A DNA stretch of 64,000 nt from contig CAVUYE010000002.1 in NCBI GenBank assembly GCA_963745665.1, forward strand, positions 186,001 through 250,000, in the 5' to 3' direction. This DNA is from Bog-473 sp963745665. Its GTDB lineage: Bacteria; Actinomycetota; Acidimicrobiia; Acidimicrobiales; RAAP-2. A program made the translations under genes and the position numbers. Below, in pieces: positions 1 through 8,656 of this stretch (position 1 is the first letter of the stretch; each line of letters starts with the position of its first letter). The notes beneath the pieces were generated by a model that was given only the letters and a program-made list of their open reading frames with translations, had not been told where the DNA came from and searched no databases.

Positions 1-124
1 GGGCGGCCACCTGCCCACCGAAGAGGGTGCGGCGGGGGCCGTAGTTGGCGTTACGGCCGCGGAAGAGGTCCTTGTCGACCCGTTCCAGGGTGAGCAGCGA
101 ACGCAGATCGTCGGCGAGATCCAT
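1..124 (-). CDS. tesB: acyl-CoA thioesterase II (TesB-like), N-terminus only
   Basis: The ATG lies at 124-122 and 41 codons remain before the window edge. The peptide starts MDLADDLRSLLTLERVD and reaches RTLFGGQVAA, the N-terminal hotdog signature of TesB-type acyl-CoA thioesterases, which hydrolyse acyl-CoA to free acid and CoA in the cytoplasm. Only the first strand/helix region is visible, so the catalytic residues cannot be checked. It diverges from the hotdog-type gene at 200, with about 75 bases between them. The family call rests on this short motif plus the acyl-CoA context. Confidence 0.75.
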   Translation of the reverse strand, partial: MDLADDLRSLLTLERVDKDLFRGRNANYGPRRTLFGGQVAA

Positions 125-199
125 GCTCAAGAGTGTGCTGCGTGGCGCCCCCGGGGCAAGTGGGCGTGTCCGCGGCACCGTGGGCTAAACAGACGACCG

Positions 200-1048
200 A
201 TGCCGAGAGACATCAGGGAACTCCACGACGACACGGACGCCTACGCCGCCGAGCTGCGCCGACGGTGGGGCGGTCTGCTGAGCTACCGGTACATCGGCCG
301 GAGCTGGTCGTCGATGGACCTGGGCCCGACCGACAACACGGTCACGCTCCGCAGCGATATGCGGAGCCCGAATGGCGCCATCCTCTTGGCCGTGCTCGGG
401 ATCGCGGCACCGGAGGGTGGTGGCAGGAGCGACCTGGAGGCCGTGCCGAACCCGGTGATCCACTCCTGTCAGGTCCTCGATCCGGGGCGAGACGTGCAAC
501 GCATCGAGGTCGTCTCCGAGGTCCTCAAGGTAGGGCGGCAGATGGGATTCAGCCGCTAGCGCATCGTGGACGCCGATCAGCCGGACCGAGTGCTCGCGCT
601 GACCCAGGGACAGGGGATCAGCCTCGGCACGCCGCCGGAGGGGCTCGAGAGGATGCCGGTGGAGCCGATCGTGGTGGTGGACAGCCCGGACCTGCCGCCG
701 CTGTGGCGGGTCTTCGGGGCCGCACGTCGCGCCGACGGTCACTGGGCGCTGCCGGTGTTGTCGGCGGAGGTCGCCTCGCCCGACGCTGCGTTGCATCTCG
801 GACCCCAACTCGTCGTCCTCGAGACAGCGGCCTTCGACCTGGCGGCGACGTCCGCGGGCACTGACCGCCTGCAGGCCGTCTCCTCCCACGTGATGTTCCT
901 GGCTCGAGGCAAGGTGGGCCCGTTCCGGGCCGACGCCGAGGCGGATACGGGTCCCGACGGTGTGGCGGTACGGATCATCCTTCACGACGAAGGCGCCGGC
1001 GACCGTGCGGTGACTGCCGCCTCATACCAGTTCCGGGCCGGCAGTTAG
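200..1048 (+). pseudogene. thioesterase-like tandem hotdog protein interrupted by an in-frame TAG
   Basis: Two ORFs in the same reading frame (200-559 and 566-1048) are separated only by a TAG at 557-559. The first ends EVLKVGRQMGFSR and the sequence after the stop resumes RIVDADQPDRVLALTQGQG, which reads as one continuous hotdog core (R-x-G-R-x-x-x-F followed by a strand carrying I/L-V-D). Read through, the product is about 282 residues with a PaaI-like half and a second half containing ASPDAALHLGPQ, the size of a tandem-hotdog thioesterase. Reinitiation at GTG 566 is possible but has no clear ribosome site. A nonsense mutation, a base-call error or stop-codon read-through all fit. The 3' end overlaps the convergent hydrolase gene by four bases. 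Confidence 0.7.
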
Positions 1049-2112
1049 CGCTGCCCTCCGCGCACTGCACCGCCGGCGGAGCCTGCGTCCCACACCGCCC
1101 GCACCCACTCGGCCCACGTCTCGATGCGGCGCCAGAACAGTTCCCGCGTCCCGGCGAAATTGTGCATGTGCGCCATGCGCGGGCAGACGAAGAGGTCCAC
1201 GCTGCGCGCTGACTCGTAGGCGCGCGGCTCGCCCCGCGGGTCGACGAGGACGTCGCGCTCGCCCAATGCGACGAGGACGGGACAGCGGATGGCGGCCGCC
1301 TCGGCCAGAGTGGAGCCCGGCGCCAGGCACCACAACACCGCGGTGGCGGGAATGGTGGCCGATCCCCAGGGCGGGACATCGCCGTGCCGCGCCGGGTAGT
1401 CGTCGAGATCCCGCCGCACTACCGCGGGGTCGACGTCGTCGTAGTGGAAGCCCCACGCCATCGGTGGCACATCGGCCTCGGGCACCACGGGCGTCGCACC
1501 CTCGGCCAGTGTCGGCGCGTTGGTGATGACCGCGTCTGACAGCTGGGTGTCCCGCGGCACCCAGGGGAGGGGAAGCGGGGGTTGGCCCGGTGCCGTCGGC
1601 GGCTGCGTCCGCAGCGGGCTGTAACCCAGAACAGCGACGCCGTCATAGCCGTGGTGCCGGCCTTGTTGCACGATGGTGAATGCGCCGCCCATTGACTGGC
1701 CGATACCGATCGTGAGGAAATCGGGGACGGGCTCGAGTCCGTCGATCAGGGTGCCGGCCGCCAGTTTCTGCCGGACCTCGGTCTCGGCGGCCTCACTGGC
1801 CGCGATCACCGGCGCGAACGTGAGCCGTTCCGGATCGTGCAGCGAGCTGGCGCCCACGCCCAGGTGGTCGACGGAGACGAAGACCCAGCCGCGCGCTGCA
1901 TGCCAGGAGGCCTGCGCGCCGCGGCCCGGCCCAGGGAGGTCCTCGGTGTAGTACCCGCGCCCGTACCCCGCACCCGGTTTGGCGAAGCAGACGACGGGAT
2001 GCTCCGGGAGCTTCTCCGGCGCCGTCACCGTCAGGGCGATGTGCGCCGGCTCGTTCAGCCCCGCGGCCTCCGTGACGTCGAACTGCAGGTCGACCGACCG
2101 CACCGACGCCAC
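1045..2112 (-). CDS. alpha/beta hydrolase
   Basis: Predicted cytoplasmic serine hydrolase of 355 residues. The nucleophile elbow GIGQSMGG, a late GERDVLVDP (acid) and MAHMHNF (histidine) form the expected Ser-Asp-His triad. I chose GTG 2112 because residues upstream in the longer frame (rich in Ser/Thr/Arg) overlap the neighbouring SDR gene and look non-coding, while VRSVDLQFDVTEAAG starts the first beta strand. It follows the SDR gene by 25 bases on the same strand and is probably cotranscribed with it. The substrate is unknown; an ester or lactone in the acyl-CoA pathway is plausible. Confidence 0.75.
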   Translation of the reverse strand: MASVRSVDLQFDVTEAAGLNEPAHIALTVTAPEKLPEHPVVCFAKPGAGYGRGYYTEDLPGPGRGAQASWHAARGWVFVSVDHLGVGASSLHDPERLTFAPVIAASEAAETEVRQKLAAGTLIDGLEPVPDFLTIGIGQSMGGAFTIVQQGRHHGYDGVAVLGYSPLRTQPPTAPGQPPLPLPWVPRDTQLSDAVITNAPTLAEGATPVVPEADVPPMAWGFHYDDVDPAVVRRDLDDYPARHGDVPPWGSATIPATAVLWCLAPGSTLAEAAAIRCPVLVALGERDVLVDPRGEPRAYESARSVDLFVCPRMAHMHNFAGTRELFWRRIETWAEWVRAVWDAGSAGGAVRGGQR

Positions 2113-2137
2113 TGCGTGCCTCCTGATCCCGTCGTCT

Positions 2138-2896
2138 CTACTTGGGAGCGAAGCGGGTGCCTGCGTCGAGCCGGATGCAGAGGCCGTTGAGCATCGGGTT
2201 CTCGACAATCGCCACCGCGAGCTTGCCGTACTCCTCGGGCCGGCCCAATCGCTTGGGGAAGGCCGCGTCCTTGGTCAAGGTCGCGGCGAATTCGTCGGGG
2301 ATGCCCTGGGTGAGGCCGGTGGCGAACAGGCTCGGAGCGATGGCCATGGCCCTGATGCCCAGGCTGCCCAGGTCGCGGGCCATGGTGAACACCATGCCGA
2401 CGATGCCCGACTTGGCGGCGGCGTACGCGACCTGTCCGATCTGGCCTTCGTAAGCGGCGATAGAAGCGGTGTTGATCATGACGCCGCGCTCGCCGTCCTC
2501 GGGCTCGTTGGTCGACATGTGGAAAGCCTGGAGCCGGTTGAGGTTGAAGGTGCCGATCAGGTTCAACTCGATGGTGCGGCGGAAGGTGTCCAGCGGGTGC
2601 GGGCCGTCCTTGCTGAGGGTGCGCTTCGCGGCACCGCCGCCGGCGGTGTTCACCGCGATGTGCAAGCCACCCAGCGCGGCCACCGCGTCGGCCAGCGCAG
2701 ATTCTGTCTGGACGTCGTCCATGATGTCGACCTCGTGGAAGGTGCCTCCGAGTTCCTTGGCAACTTCGGCACCGGCGGTGTTCGGCAGGTCGAGGATGGC
2801 GATGTCGGCACCCTTCTGATGGAGCAGCTCGGCGGAGGCCTTGGCCATGCCCGACGCGCCGCCGACGACGACGGCCTTCTTCCCCTGGATCTCCAC
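2138..2896 (-). CDS. short-chain dehydrogenase/reductase, 3-hydroxyacyl-CoA dehydrogenase (HSD10-like) type
   Basis: NAD(P)-dependent oxidoreductase of 252 residues. The N-terminus VEIQGKKAVVVGGASGMAKA holds the glycine-rich dinucleotide motif. NTAGGG is the structural Asn-Ala-Gly motif, and INTASIAAYEG...YAAAKSG supplies the catalytic Ser and the Tyr-x-x-x-Lys. The layout (D-L-P after beta 2, a long insertion before the catalytic Tyr, LGIRAMAIAPSLF) is like type 10 hydroxyacyl-CoA dehydrogenases, so oxidation of a 3-hydroxyacyl-CoA is the best guess. GTG 2896 is chosen because AAAGAGGG precedes it at good spacing. It is divergent from an enoyl-CoA hydratase, the preceding step in beta-oxidation. 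Confidence 0.85.
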   Translation of the reverse strand: MEIQGKKAVVVGGASGMAKASAELLHQKGADIAILDLPNTAGAEVAKELGGTFHEVDIMDDVQTESALADAVAALGGLHIAVNTAGGGAAKRTLSKDGPHPLDTFRRTIELNLIGTFNLNRLQAFHMSTNEPEDGERGVMINTASIAAYEGQIGQVAYAAAKSGIVGMVFTMARDLGSLGIRAMAIAPSLFATGLTQGIPDEFAATLTKDAAFPKRLGRPEEYGKLAVAIVENPMLNGLCIRLDAGTRFAPK

Positions 2897-3058
2897 GACG
2901 TGCCCTCTTTCCTTTGCGATTCGTTCTGTTGGTCGTTCGACTCGGCCCGCCTGCGCGGGCGCGCGTCTGTGTGATGCTGGCTGGCCCGCAGACCCGGCCG
3001 CAAACCGGGAAATAGAGTGTACCATTTCGCCTCGCATCGTCACGGGCCAGGAGGATCC

Positions 3059-3835
3059 ATGGAACGCGCAGCCATCCTGTTCGACATCGCCGACAACGTC
3101 GCCACCATCACGTTGAACCGACCCGACGCTTTGAACTCGTTCAACAACGACATGGCCGCCGACATGCAGTGGGCCTGGGAGACCGTGCGCGACACCGACG
3201 ACATCCATTGTGTCGTGCTGCAAGCCAACGGCGACCGGGCCTTTTGCACGGGCGTCGACATTCGCAGCGGGGACCTCTGGTTCATGAAGGAGAACGACTT
3301 CAACAGCTTCGATCCCGGCGAGACCCTGGGGCCGAAGCTGCAGTACAAGGTGTGGAAGCCCGTTGTCACCGCCGTGCACGGGTTGTGCGCCGGCGGCGCG
3401 CAGTACTTCCTGAACGAGTCCGACATCGTCATCTGCTCGGACGACGCCGTGTTCTTCGATCCGCACGCCAACGTCGGGATCGTCAGTGCACTCGAGCCGA
3501 TCGGCATGCTGCACCGTGGCATGCCCCTTGGGGATGTGTTGCGCTGGGCGCTCATGGGCAACGAGGAGCGGATCACCGCCCAGACAGCGCTCCGCCTTGG
3601 CCTTGTCACCGAGGTGCTGAGCCGTGAGGCCCTGCGCGACCGGGCCCGCGAGATCGCACTCTCGATCGCCCGCCGCAACCCCAAGGCTATTCAAGGGACC
3701 ATCCGCGCCATTTGGGAGTCCCTGGACATGACGCGCACGGCGGCGCTGCAGAACGGATTTTCCTACACCCTCATCGGCAACTACCCGGCCAACCCGCCGG
3801 CCCCACGGGAGAAGTCGGAGACGCAGTATCGCTGA
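3059..3835 (+). CDS. enoyl-CoA hydratase/isomerase family protein
   Basis: Crotonase-fold protein of 258 residues. It begins MERAAILFDIADNVATITLNRPDALNSF, has the CoA-binding R-A-F-C-T-G-x-D segment near residue 65, and an oxyanion-hole segment AVHGLCAGGAQYF. The acidic residues sit in the FFDPHANVGIV stretch, where canonical hydratases carry Glu, so the exact reaction (hydratase, isomerase or hydrolase) is uncertain. The ATG at 3059 follows AGGAGGATCC, an excellent ribosome site. A 162-bp divergent intergenic region separates it from the SDR gene, and the pair probably acts consecutively in beta-oxidation-like chemistry. Confidence 0.85.
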   Translation: MERAAILFDIADNVATITLNRPDALNSFNNDMAADMQWAWETVRDTDDIHCVVLQANGDRAFCTGVDIRSGDLWFMKENDFNSFDPGETLGPKLQYKVWKPVVTAVHGLCAGGAQYFLNESDIVICSDDAVFFDPHANVGIVSALEPIGMLHRGMPLGDVLRWALMGNEERITAQTALRLGLVTEVLSREALRDRAREIALSIARRNPKAIQGTIRAIWESLDMTRTAALQNGFSYTLIGNYPANPPAPREKSETQYR

Positions 3836-3838
3836 CGA

Positions 3839-4813
3839 CTAGGACGGCGCCGCGGCTGCGGTGGCGACAGCTGCGGCGGCCTCGAGGTACGGCCAGGCCA
3901 GATCGGGTGGGATGCCGCCGACCAACGGCTGCAGCCCCAGCGGGTGCCCGTTGCGTATGAGCTCTCGGGCTTCGGCCCGGGTGACGATCTGGTAGGCACC
4001 CTTCTCGGCCGCCAGTTCGGCGACGCTCGGCGCGCGCGAGATCGACGCCGTGCCTTCCCGGTGGGCGTTCCACGCCGAATAGCTGACGGCATCGAGCAGC
4101 AGGTACTCACCGATCTCGGCCCAGGCGCGTTCGGGGTCGTCGGCAACGAAGATGGTGTTCGGGATGCCGGCCGGCGAAATGATGCAGCCGGGGGCCGCCT
4201 CCCCGCCTTCGTCCCGGTAGGCGTCTTCGAGCGAGAGGTCATGTGATTCCGCCAGGAACATGAGGCCAAGACGGGCTGCTCGTCGGGCGGCGACCTCAGT
4301 TCCCCCGCCGTAGGCCAGCATGGGGCCGCCCGGAGTGAACGGAGCCGGCGTGACGCGGACGGCGCGCCCGTCAACGTCGACCTCTTCGCCCGACCAGAGG
4401 CGTTGCAGCAGCTTGATGCGATCTTCGACGAGGTGGCCCCGGCCGGCGCGCTCGACGCCGAACATAGCGAACTCCTCGTCCCGGTAGCCGATGCCGATCA
4501 CGTAGGACACCCGGCCGCGGCTGAGCAGGTCGACGACGGCGAGATCCTCGGCGAGCTTGACGGGCTCGTAGAGCGCCAGCAGCAGCGCCGCCACCGTGAT
4601 GGGGATGCGGGTCGTGCGCGCCGCCATGGCCGCCGCCAGCGGAACAGGGGAGGGCAGGTAACCGTCGTCGACGGCGTGGTGCTCGCTGACGATGGCAGCC
4701 AGTCCCCCGTGGTCCTCGGCCCACGCAGCCATGTCGACGGCGGCGGCGTAGAGGTCGGCGCGCGCGGCCGGGTCTTCGGTGGCCGACCGCATGGCGAAAC
4801 GCAAGGTGAACAC
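3839..4813 (-). CDS. LLM-class (luciferase-like) flavin/F420-dependent oxidoreductase
   Basis: TIM-barrel oxidoreductase of about 324 residues. VFTLRFAMR is the typical first strand, IVSEHHAVDDGYLPSP matches the E-H-H loop of the family, and LSRGRVSYVIGIGYRDEEFAMFG is the conserved cofactor-pocket segment. GTG 4813 is preferred because it starts the first barrel strand; ATG 4873 in the same frame would add 20 residues of low-complexity sequence. The gene ends three bases from the convergent hydratase gene. Whether FMN or F420 is used cannot be decided from motifs, and the substrate is unknown. Confidence 0.8.
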   Translation of the reverse strand: MFTLRFAMRSATEDPAARADLYAAAVDMAAWAEDHGGLAAIVSEHHAVDDGYLPSPVPLAAAMAARTTRIPITVAALLLALYEPVKLAEDLAVVDLLSRGRVSYVIGIGYRDEEFAMFGVERAGRGHLVEDRIKLLQRLWSGEEVDVDGRAVRVTPAPFTPGGPMLAYGGGTEVAARRAARLGLMFLAESHDLSLEDAYRDEGGEAAPGCIISPAGIPNTIFVADDPERAWAEIGEYLLLDAVSYSAWNAHREGTASISRAPSVAELAAEKGAYQIVTRAEARELIRNGHPLGLQPLVGGIPPDLAWPYLEAAAAVATAAAAPS

Positions 4814-5024
4814 GCACGATGCGTAGCACGCGCCCCGCGTCGGCCTCAACCGGATCGGCGTGACCGTTGCCATCAGATGCGAGCCTCGGTTCCGCCCTAT
4901 CCTGATCCGGCGCCGCCCTGCGACGGTGCCGAGCGAGGCCGACGCAGGCCGGTGACGAGGACTATCCCGAGTTTCGCAGGCAGATCGATTCGGTCTTGCT
5001 GCATCGAGCCAAGAGGGGGCCAGC

Positions 5025-6458
5025 GTGGTCAGCACACGAGAGACAGCGTTCACGGAGATGCCGGGCGTGGCGCCCGACGTCATGCGGGACTACGACCTGG
5101 CGACGCTCGGGTACCAGGAGACCGAGTTCACCTTCGAGGGGACGGCGGTCTCGTACGAGTTGCAGGGCGAGCGGGGAGCGGACGGCCATTGGGACGTGAA
5201 GCCGGGTTCCGAGGCCCCCTTCCGGACCCGCTTTGTCGTGCGCACACCGCCGGACCCGCTGCGCTTCAGCGGGACGGTCGTGGTGGAGTGGCACAACGTG
5301 TCGGCCGGCATCGACGCCGCCCCCGATTGGGGCTTCCTCCATCGCTACCTGGCGGCAGCGGGTCACGCCTGGGTCGGCGTGTCGGCTCAGAAGGTCGGCA
5401 TCGACGGGGGAGGCTTCGTCGAGAGTATCCACCTCAAGCTGTTGGCGCCGGAGCGCTACGGGCACCTCGAGCATCCCGGCGACGCTTGGTCGTTCGACAT
5501 CTTCACGCAGGTCGGACGGTTGCTGCAGTTGCCGAGTGACGACAACCCCCTCGGCGGCCTGGCGCCGACCCAGATCCTCGCCGCCGGCGAGTCGCAGTCA
5601 GCGGCCTGCCTGGTGACGTACATCAACGCCATTGATCCCCAGGTGCAGCTCTTCGACGGGTTCTTCGTACACGGGCGCCCCGCCTCGGGCGTCTCCATCG
5701 ACGGCGTGTTCATCCCCGCGTCGCAGCGGTTGAACTTGGAGGCGACACGTGTGGCGATCTCGTCCAACGGCGAGCGCATCCGTGACGACGCCCGCGTGCC
5801 GGTCCTCGTGCTGCAGAGTGAGACCGACGTGATCCTTTTGGGCGGGCAGCTGGCGGAGCAGCCCGACTCCGACCGCCTCCGGACCTGGGAGATGGCGGGC
5901 GCCGCACACGCCGACACCTACACCGTCAGCGCGGGCAGGCACGACGACGGCACGTTGACCGCAGAACGGATGGCGGAGTTGCTGCGCCCGACGAGGAACC
6001 TCTTGATCGGCCAGGCGGACACGCCCATCAACGCCGGGCCGCAGCAGCACTACGTGGCCGAGGCCGCCCTGGCGCACCTGTCCCGGTGGACGGCCGGCGG
6101 GGAGGCTCCTCCTTCGGCGCCCTCACTTGAGCTCAACGCGGAGCGGACGGGCTACGTCCCGGACGAGCACGGCATCGCCAAAGGTGGGATCCGCACGCCG
6201 TGGGTCGACGTGCCGACCGCGGTGATGGGCGGCCTCGGGCAGTCGGGTGAGTCCTTCGCCATGTTGTTCGGCCGTACCGAGCCTTTCGACGACGCCACTC
6301 TGGCGGCGCTCTACCCCGGCGGGGAAGACGACTACCTGGAGCGGTTCGAGGCATCGTTGGACGCGGCCATCGCCGCCGGCTTCCTGCTCGAGCAGGACCG
6401 TATGGAGATCCTCGCCGTAGCTGCGCACTCTTACCCTCTGCAGCTCGCCGACGGGTGA
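5025..6458 (+). CDS. large alpha/beta-hydrolase-domain protein
   Basis: Protein of 477 residues with the nucleophile elbow ILAAGESQSA near residue 187, an acidic strand VPVLVLQSETDV and a later GAAHADTY histidine. The wide domain with long insertions resembles the alpha/beta hydrolase family seen beside degradative genes in actinobacteria (Abhydrolase_10-like, from memory). No signal peptide is visible, so it is probably cytoplasmic. GTG 5025 is preceded by AAGAGGGGGC. It is divergent from the LLM gene and followed after 143 bases by the ABC exporter genes. Ester or amide hydrolysis is likely; the substrate is unknown. Confidence 0.75.
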   Translation: MVSTRETAFTEMPGVAPDVMRDYDLATLGYQETEFTFEGTAVSYELQGERGADGHWDVKPGSEAPFRTRFVVRTPPDPLRFSGTVVVEWHNVSAGIDAAPDWGFLHRYLAAAGHAWVGVSAQKVGIDGGGFVESIHLKLLAPERYGHLEHPGDAWSFDIFTQVGRLLQLPSDDNPLGGLAPTQILAAGESQSAACLVTYINAIDPQVQLFDGFFVHGRPASGVSIDGVFIPASQRLNLEATRVAISSNGERIRDDARVPVLVLQSETDVILLGGQLAEQPDSDRLRTWEMAGAAHADTYTVSAGRHDDGTLTAERMAELLRPTRNLLIGQADTPINAGPQQHYVAEAALAHLSRWTAGGEAPPSAPSLELNAERTGYVPDEHGIAKGGIRTPWVDVPTAVMGGLGQSGESFAMLFGRTEPFDDATLAALYPGGEDDYLERFEASLDAAIAAGFLLEQDRMEILAVAAHSYPLQLADG

Positions 6459-6568
6459 CATTCATCACACCCTTTCCGTCCAGAGATGTGGGACGAGCGC
6501 GGACTTACGGCCTTGACCTGAACTGCAGGTGCCGACCCGAGCCTGCGCACCTGCTCTGCTAGGGTGCA

Positions 6569-6586
6569 AAAAGAGGGTCCTCTTTT
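6569..6586. promoter_or_regulatory. perfect 8-2-8 inverted repeat upstream of the ABC exporter
   Basis: AAAAGAGG-GT-CCTCTTTT is a perfect 18-base inverted repeat ending 15 bases before the ATG at 6602. The 2-base centre makes an RNA hairpin strained, so a protein-binding operator in the leader or promoter is more likely than a terminator. A second short inverted repeat, ACCTG-N5-CAGGT, lies at 6516-6530. No regulator gene sits next to this operon. Function is inferred from symmetry and position only. Confidence 0.45.
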
Positions 6587-6601
6587 CCCCCGGGAGGGTG
6601 C

Positions 6602-7531
6602 ATGGAGCAGTCAATGTTGCGCTGCGAGGGCCTGCGCAAGAGCTACGGCGACCGGGAGGCCGTCAAGGGCGTGTCCTTCTCCATTGCGGAGCAGGAGTGC
6701 TACGGACTGTTGGGGCCCAACGGCGCCGGGAAGACCACGACCATCTCCATGCTCTGCGGCCTCATCACCCCTGACCAGGGAGAAGTGACCATCGACGGCT
6801 TTGCCGGCGGGACGTTGGAGGCCAAGGCGACGGTCGGGTACGTACCGCAGGATCTGGCCCTCTACCCCGACCTCTCCGCAGTCGAGAATCTGACCTTCTT
6901 CGGCCAGCTCTACGGGTTGGGCGGCAAGGAGCTGCAGGGCCGCATCGGCGAGACGCTGGAGCTGGTGGGACTGGCCGACCGGGGCAAGGACCGCGTCAGC
7001 ACCTATTCGGGCGGCATGAAGCGGCGCGCCAACATGGCGGCCGGACTGCTGCACCGGCCCAAGCTGCTCGTGCTCGACGAACCCACGGTCGGGGTGGACC
7101 CCCAGAGCCGCAACGCCATTCTGGAAACGGTCGGGCGGCTCGGCATCGCGGTCCTCTACACCACGCACTACATGGAGGAGGCCGCGAAGCTGTGCGACCG
7201 CATCGGCATCATCGATGACGGGCAGCTGATCGCCGAGGGGACCGCCGAGGCGCTCATCGGCATCCACGGCGGCCGGGACAAGGTGCACCTGTCCTGTGAC
7301 CAGGCCTCGCTCGACGTGTTGTCCGCCGCCTGCCTCGAACTGCACAACGTCCACAACGTGCACGAGCACGAGGGCAACCTGGAGCTGACCACCGATCACG
7401 GACCGGCCGTGCTCTCGGCCGTGGTCGCGGTGGCCACGAAGCACGGCGTCGACCTCACGGGTGTCGAGGTGCGCTCGCCGAATCTCGAGGACGTCTTCTT
7501 GAGCCTCACCGGGAAAGAGCTTCGGGATTGA
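6602..7531 (+). CDS. ABC-2 type exporter ATP-binding protein
   Basis: Nucleotide-binding subunit of 309 residues. Walker A is GPNGAGKTTT near residue 40, the signature is STYSGGMKRRANMAA, Walker B is LLVLDEPTVGVDP, and the switch histidine is in LYTTHYMEEA. The C-terminal 80 residues form the accessory domain common in DrrA/CcmA-like exporters. ATG 6602 follows GGGAGGGTGC. The stop overlaps the TTG start of the first permease (TTGA), so the three genes 6602-9700 form a translationally coupled operon that probably exports a lipid, drug or other hydrophobic compound across the cytoplasmic membrane. Confidence 0.92.
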   Translation: MEQSMLRCEGLRKSYGDREAVKGVSFSIAEQECYGLLGPNGAGKTTTISMLCGLITPDQGEVTIDGFAGGTLEAKATVGYVPQDLALYPDLSAVENLTFFGQLYGLGGKELQGRIGETLELVGLADRGKDRVSTYSGGMKRRANMAAGLLHRPKLLVLDEPTVGVDPQSRNAILETVGRLGIAVLYTTHYMEEAAKLCDRIGIIDDGQLIAEGTAEALIGIHGGRDKVHLSCDQASLDVLSAACLELHNVHNVHEHEGNLELTTDHGPAVLSAVVAVATKHGVDLTGVEVRSPNLEDVFLSLTGKELRD

Positions 7532-8655
7532 TCCGCGTCATCGCGTGGAACGAGCTGCATCGCCGGCTGCGCGATCGCTCCGTCCTCATCGGGTGCCTCG
7601 CCGCACCGCTCCTCATGGCCGCCGTCCTCGGGTTGTCGTTCGCCGGCGGCGCGAGCGCCACCCCGGTGCACATCGGCGTCTCGGGCGCATCGCCCCAGAT
7701 GCTCACGGCGGCACTGCGGGCCAGTCAGCTGCCCAAGAACGTGACAGTGACCCCGATGCCCAACCAGCAGTCGGTCCAGAACGCCGTGGCCGGCGGCACG
7801 CTCGACGGCGGGGTGGCAGTCCTGCCGTCGCAGCTGCGCCTGCACACCATGCTCGTACCCATCGTCGACCCGGGCGCGACACACACGCCGGGCTTCGACG
7901 TGGTGACCAAGGGCACGTCGCCACTCGGGGAGGAGTACGCCGAGTCCGTGGCGGCCGGAATGGCGAGCGTGCTGTACGCCAGCCGGGTGCCGCACACCAC
8001 GAGCACGTTACGGCCGTCGGTGGCGATCAACAGTCAGAGCGTGGGTCACGGCGGAAAGGTCAATCTCAATTTCTTCGCGCCGAACATCGCGGTGGTGTTC
8101 CTCTTCATCGGCAGCGGTCTCGGTATGCGCTCCTTGCTGATGGAGAGGGCGGCCGGCACGCTCGCCCGGGTCGCGGCGGCACCGGTGCGGCCAACCCAGA
8201 TCGTCCTCGGCAAGTTGTTGGCGATCTTCCTCACGGGGTTGGCGACGATCTTCGTGATCTGGGCCGCGACCACGTACGCCTTCGGGGCCGACTGGGGCGA
8301 CCCGCTCGGGGTCCTCTTGCTGGCCGTCGCCGCCACGGCCGCCATGTGCGGCATCGGGGTGTTCCTCACGTCGCTGGCCAAGACCGAGCAGCAGGCCTTC
8401 GGCATCACGTTGCTGGTGGGGCTCTTCCTGGCGCTGGTCGGCGGCAACCTGCTGCCGTCCGGCTCGCTGCCCGACGCCTTCCAGGTGTTGGCGCTGGGCA
8501 CGCCGAACGGGTGGGCCCTGGTCGGGTTCGGGCGGTTGGATCAGCTCGGCGAGCCGGCGAGCAGCATCATCGGACCCGTCGTGGTCCTCCTGGTCATCGC
8601 AGTCGTGGCGGGCGCTCTGGCCATGACGCGGGTGCGGCGGATGGTGGAGCCGTGA
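7528..8655 (+). CDS. ABC-2 type transporter permease
   Basis: Membrane subunit of 375 residues. One N-terminal membrane helix (about residues 20-38) is followed by a large extracytoplasmic domain (to about residue 185) and five further hydrophobic segments, the standard ABC2 membrane layout. The conserved RAAGTLARVAAAPVRPTQIVLGKLL loop precedes the second helix block. Start is TTG at 7528, overlapping the ATPase stop by four bases; no other start gives the N-terminal amphipathic helix. It pairs with the permease at 8657 as the two halves of the channel. Confidence 0.88.
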   Translation: MIRVIAWNELHRRLRDRSVLIGCLAAPLLMAAVLGLSFAGGASATPVHIGVSGASPQMLTAALRASQLPKNVTVTPMPNQQSVQNAVAGGTLDGGVAVLPSQLRLHTMLVPIVDPGATHTPGFDVVTKGTSPLGEEYAESVAAGMASVLYASRVPHTTSTLRPSVAINSQSVGHGGKVNLNFFAPNIAVVFLFIGSGLGMRSLLMERAAGTLARVAAAPVRPTQIVLGKLLAIFLTGLATIFVIWAATTYAFGADWGDPLGVLLLAVAATAAMCGIGVFLTSLAKTEQQAFGITLLVGLFLALVGGNLLPSGSLPDAFQVLALGTPNGWALVGFGRLDQLGEPASSIIGPVVVLLVIAVVAGALAMTRVRRMVEP

Positions 8656-8656
8656 C

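Noticed and set aside
2897..3058. A FadR/TetR-type operator in the SDR/enoyl-CoA hydratase gap
   Set aside because: Only weak symmetry (GTAC) and no convincing -35/-10 pair; I could not define a site.
4403..5539. A plus-strand ORF across the LLM gene and the next hydrolase
   Set aside because: It spans two genes on opposite strands and contains only low-complexity Arg/Gly sequence, as expected in GC-rich antisense frames.
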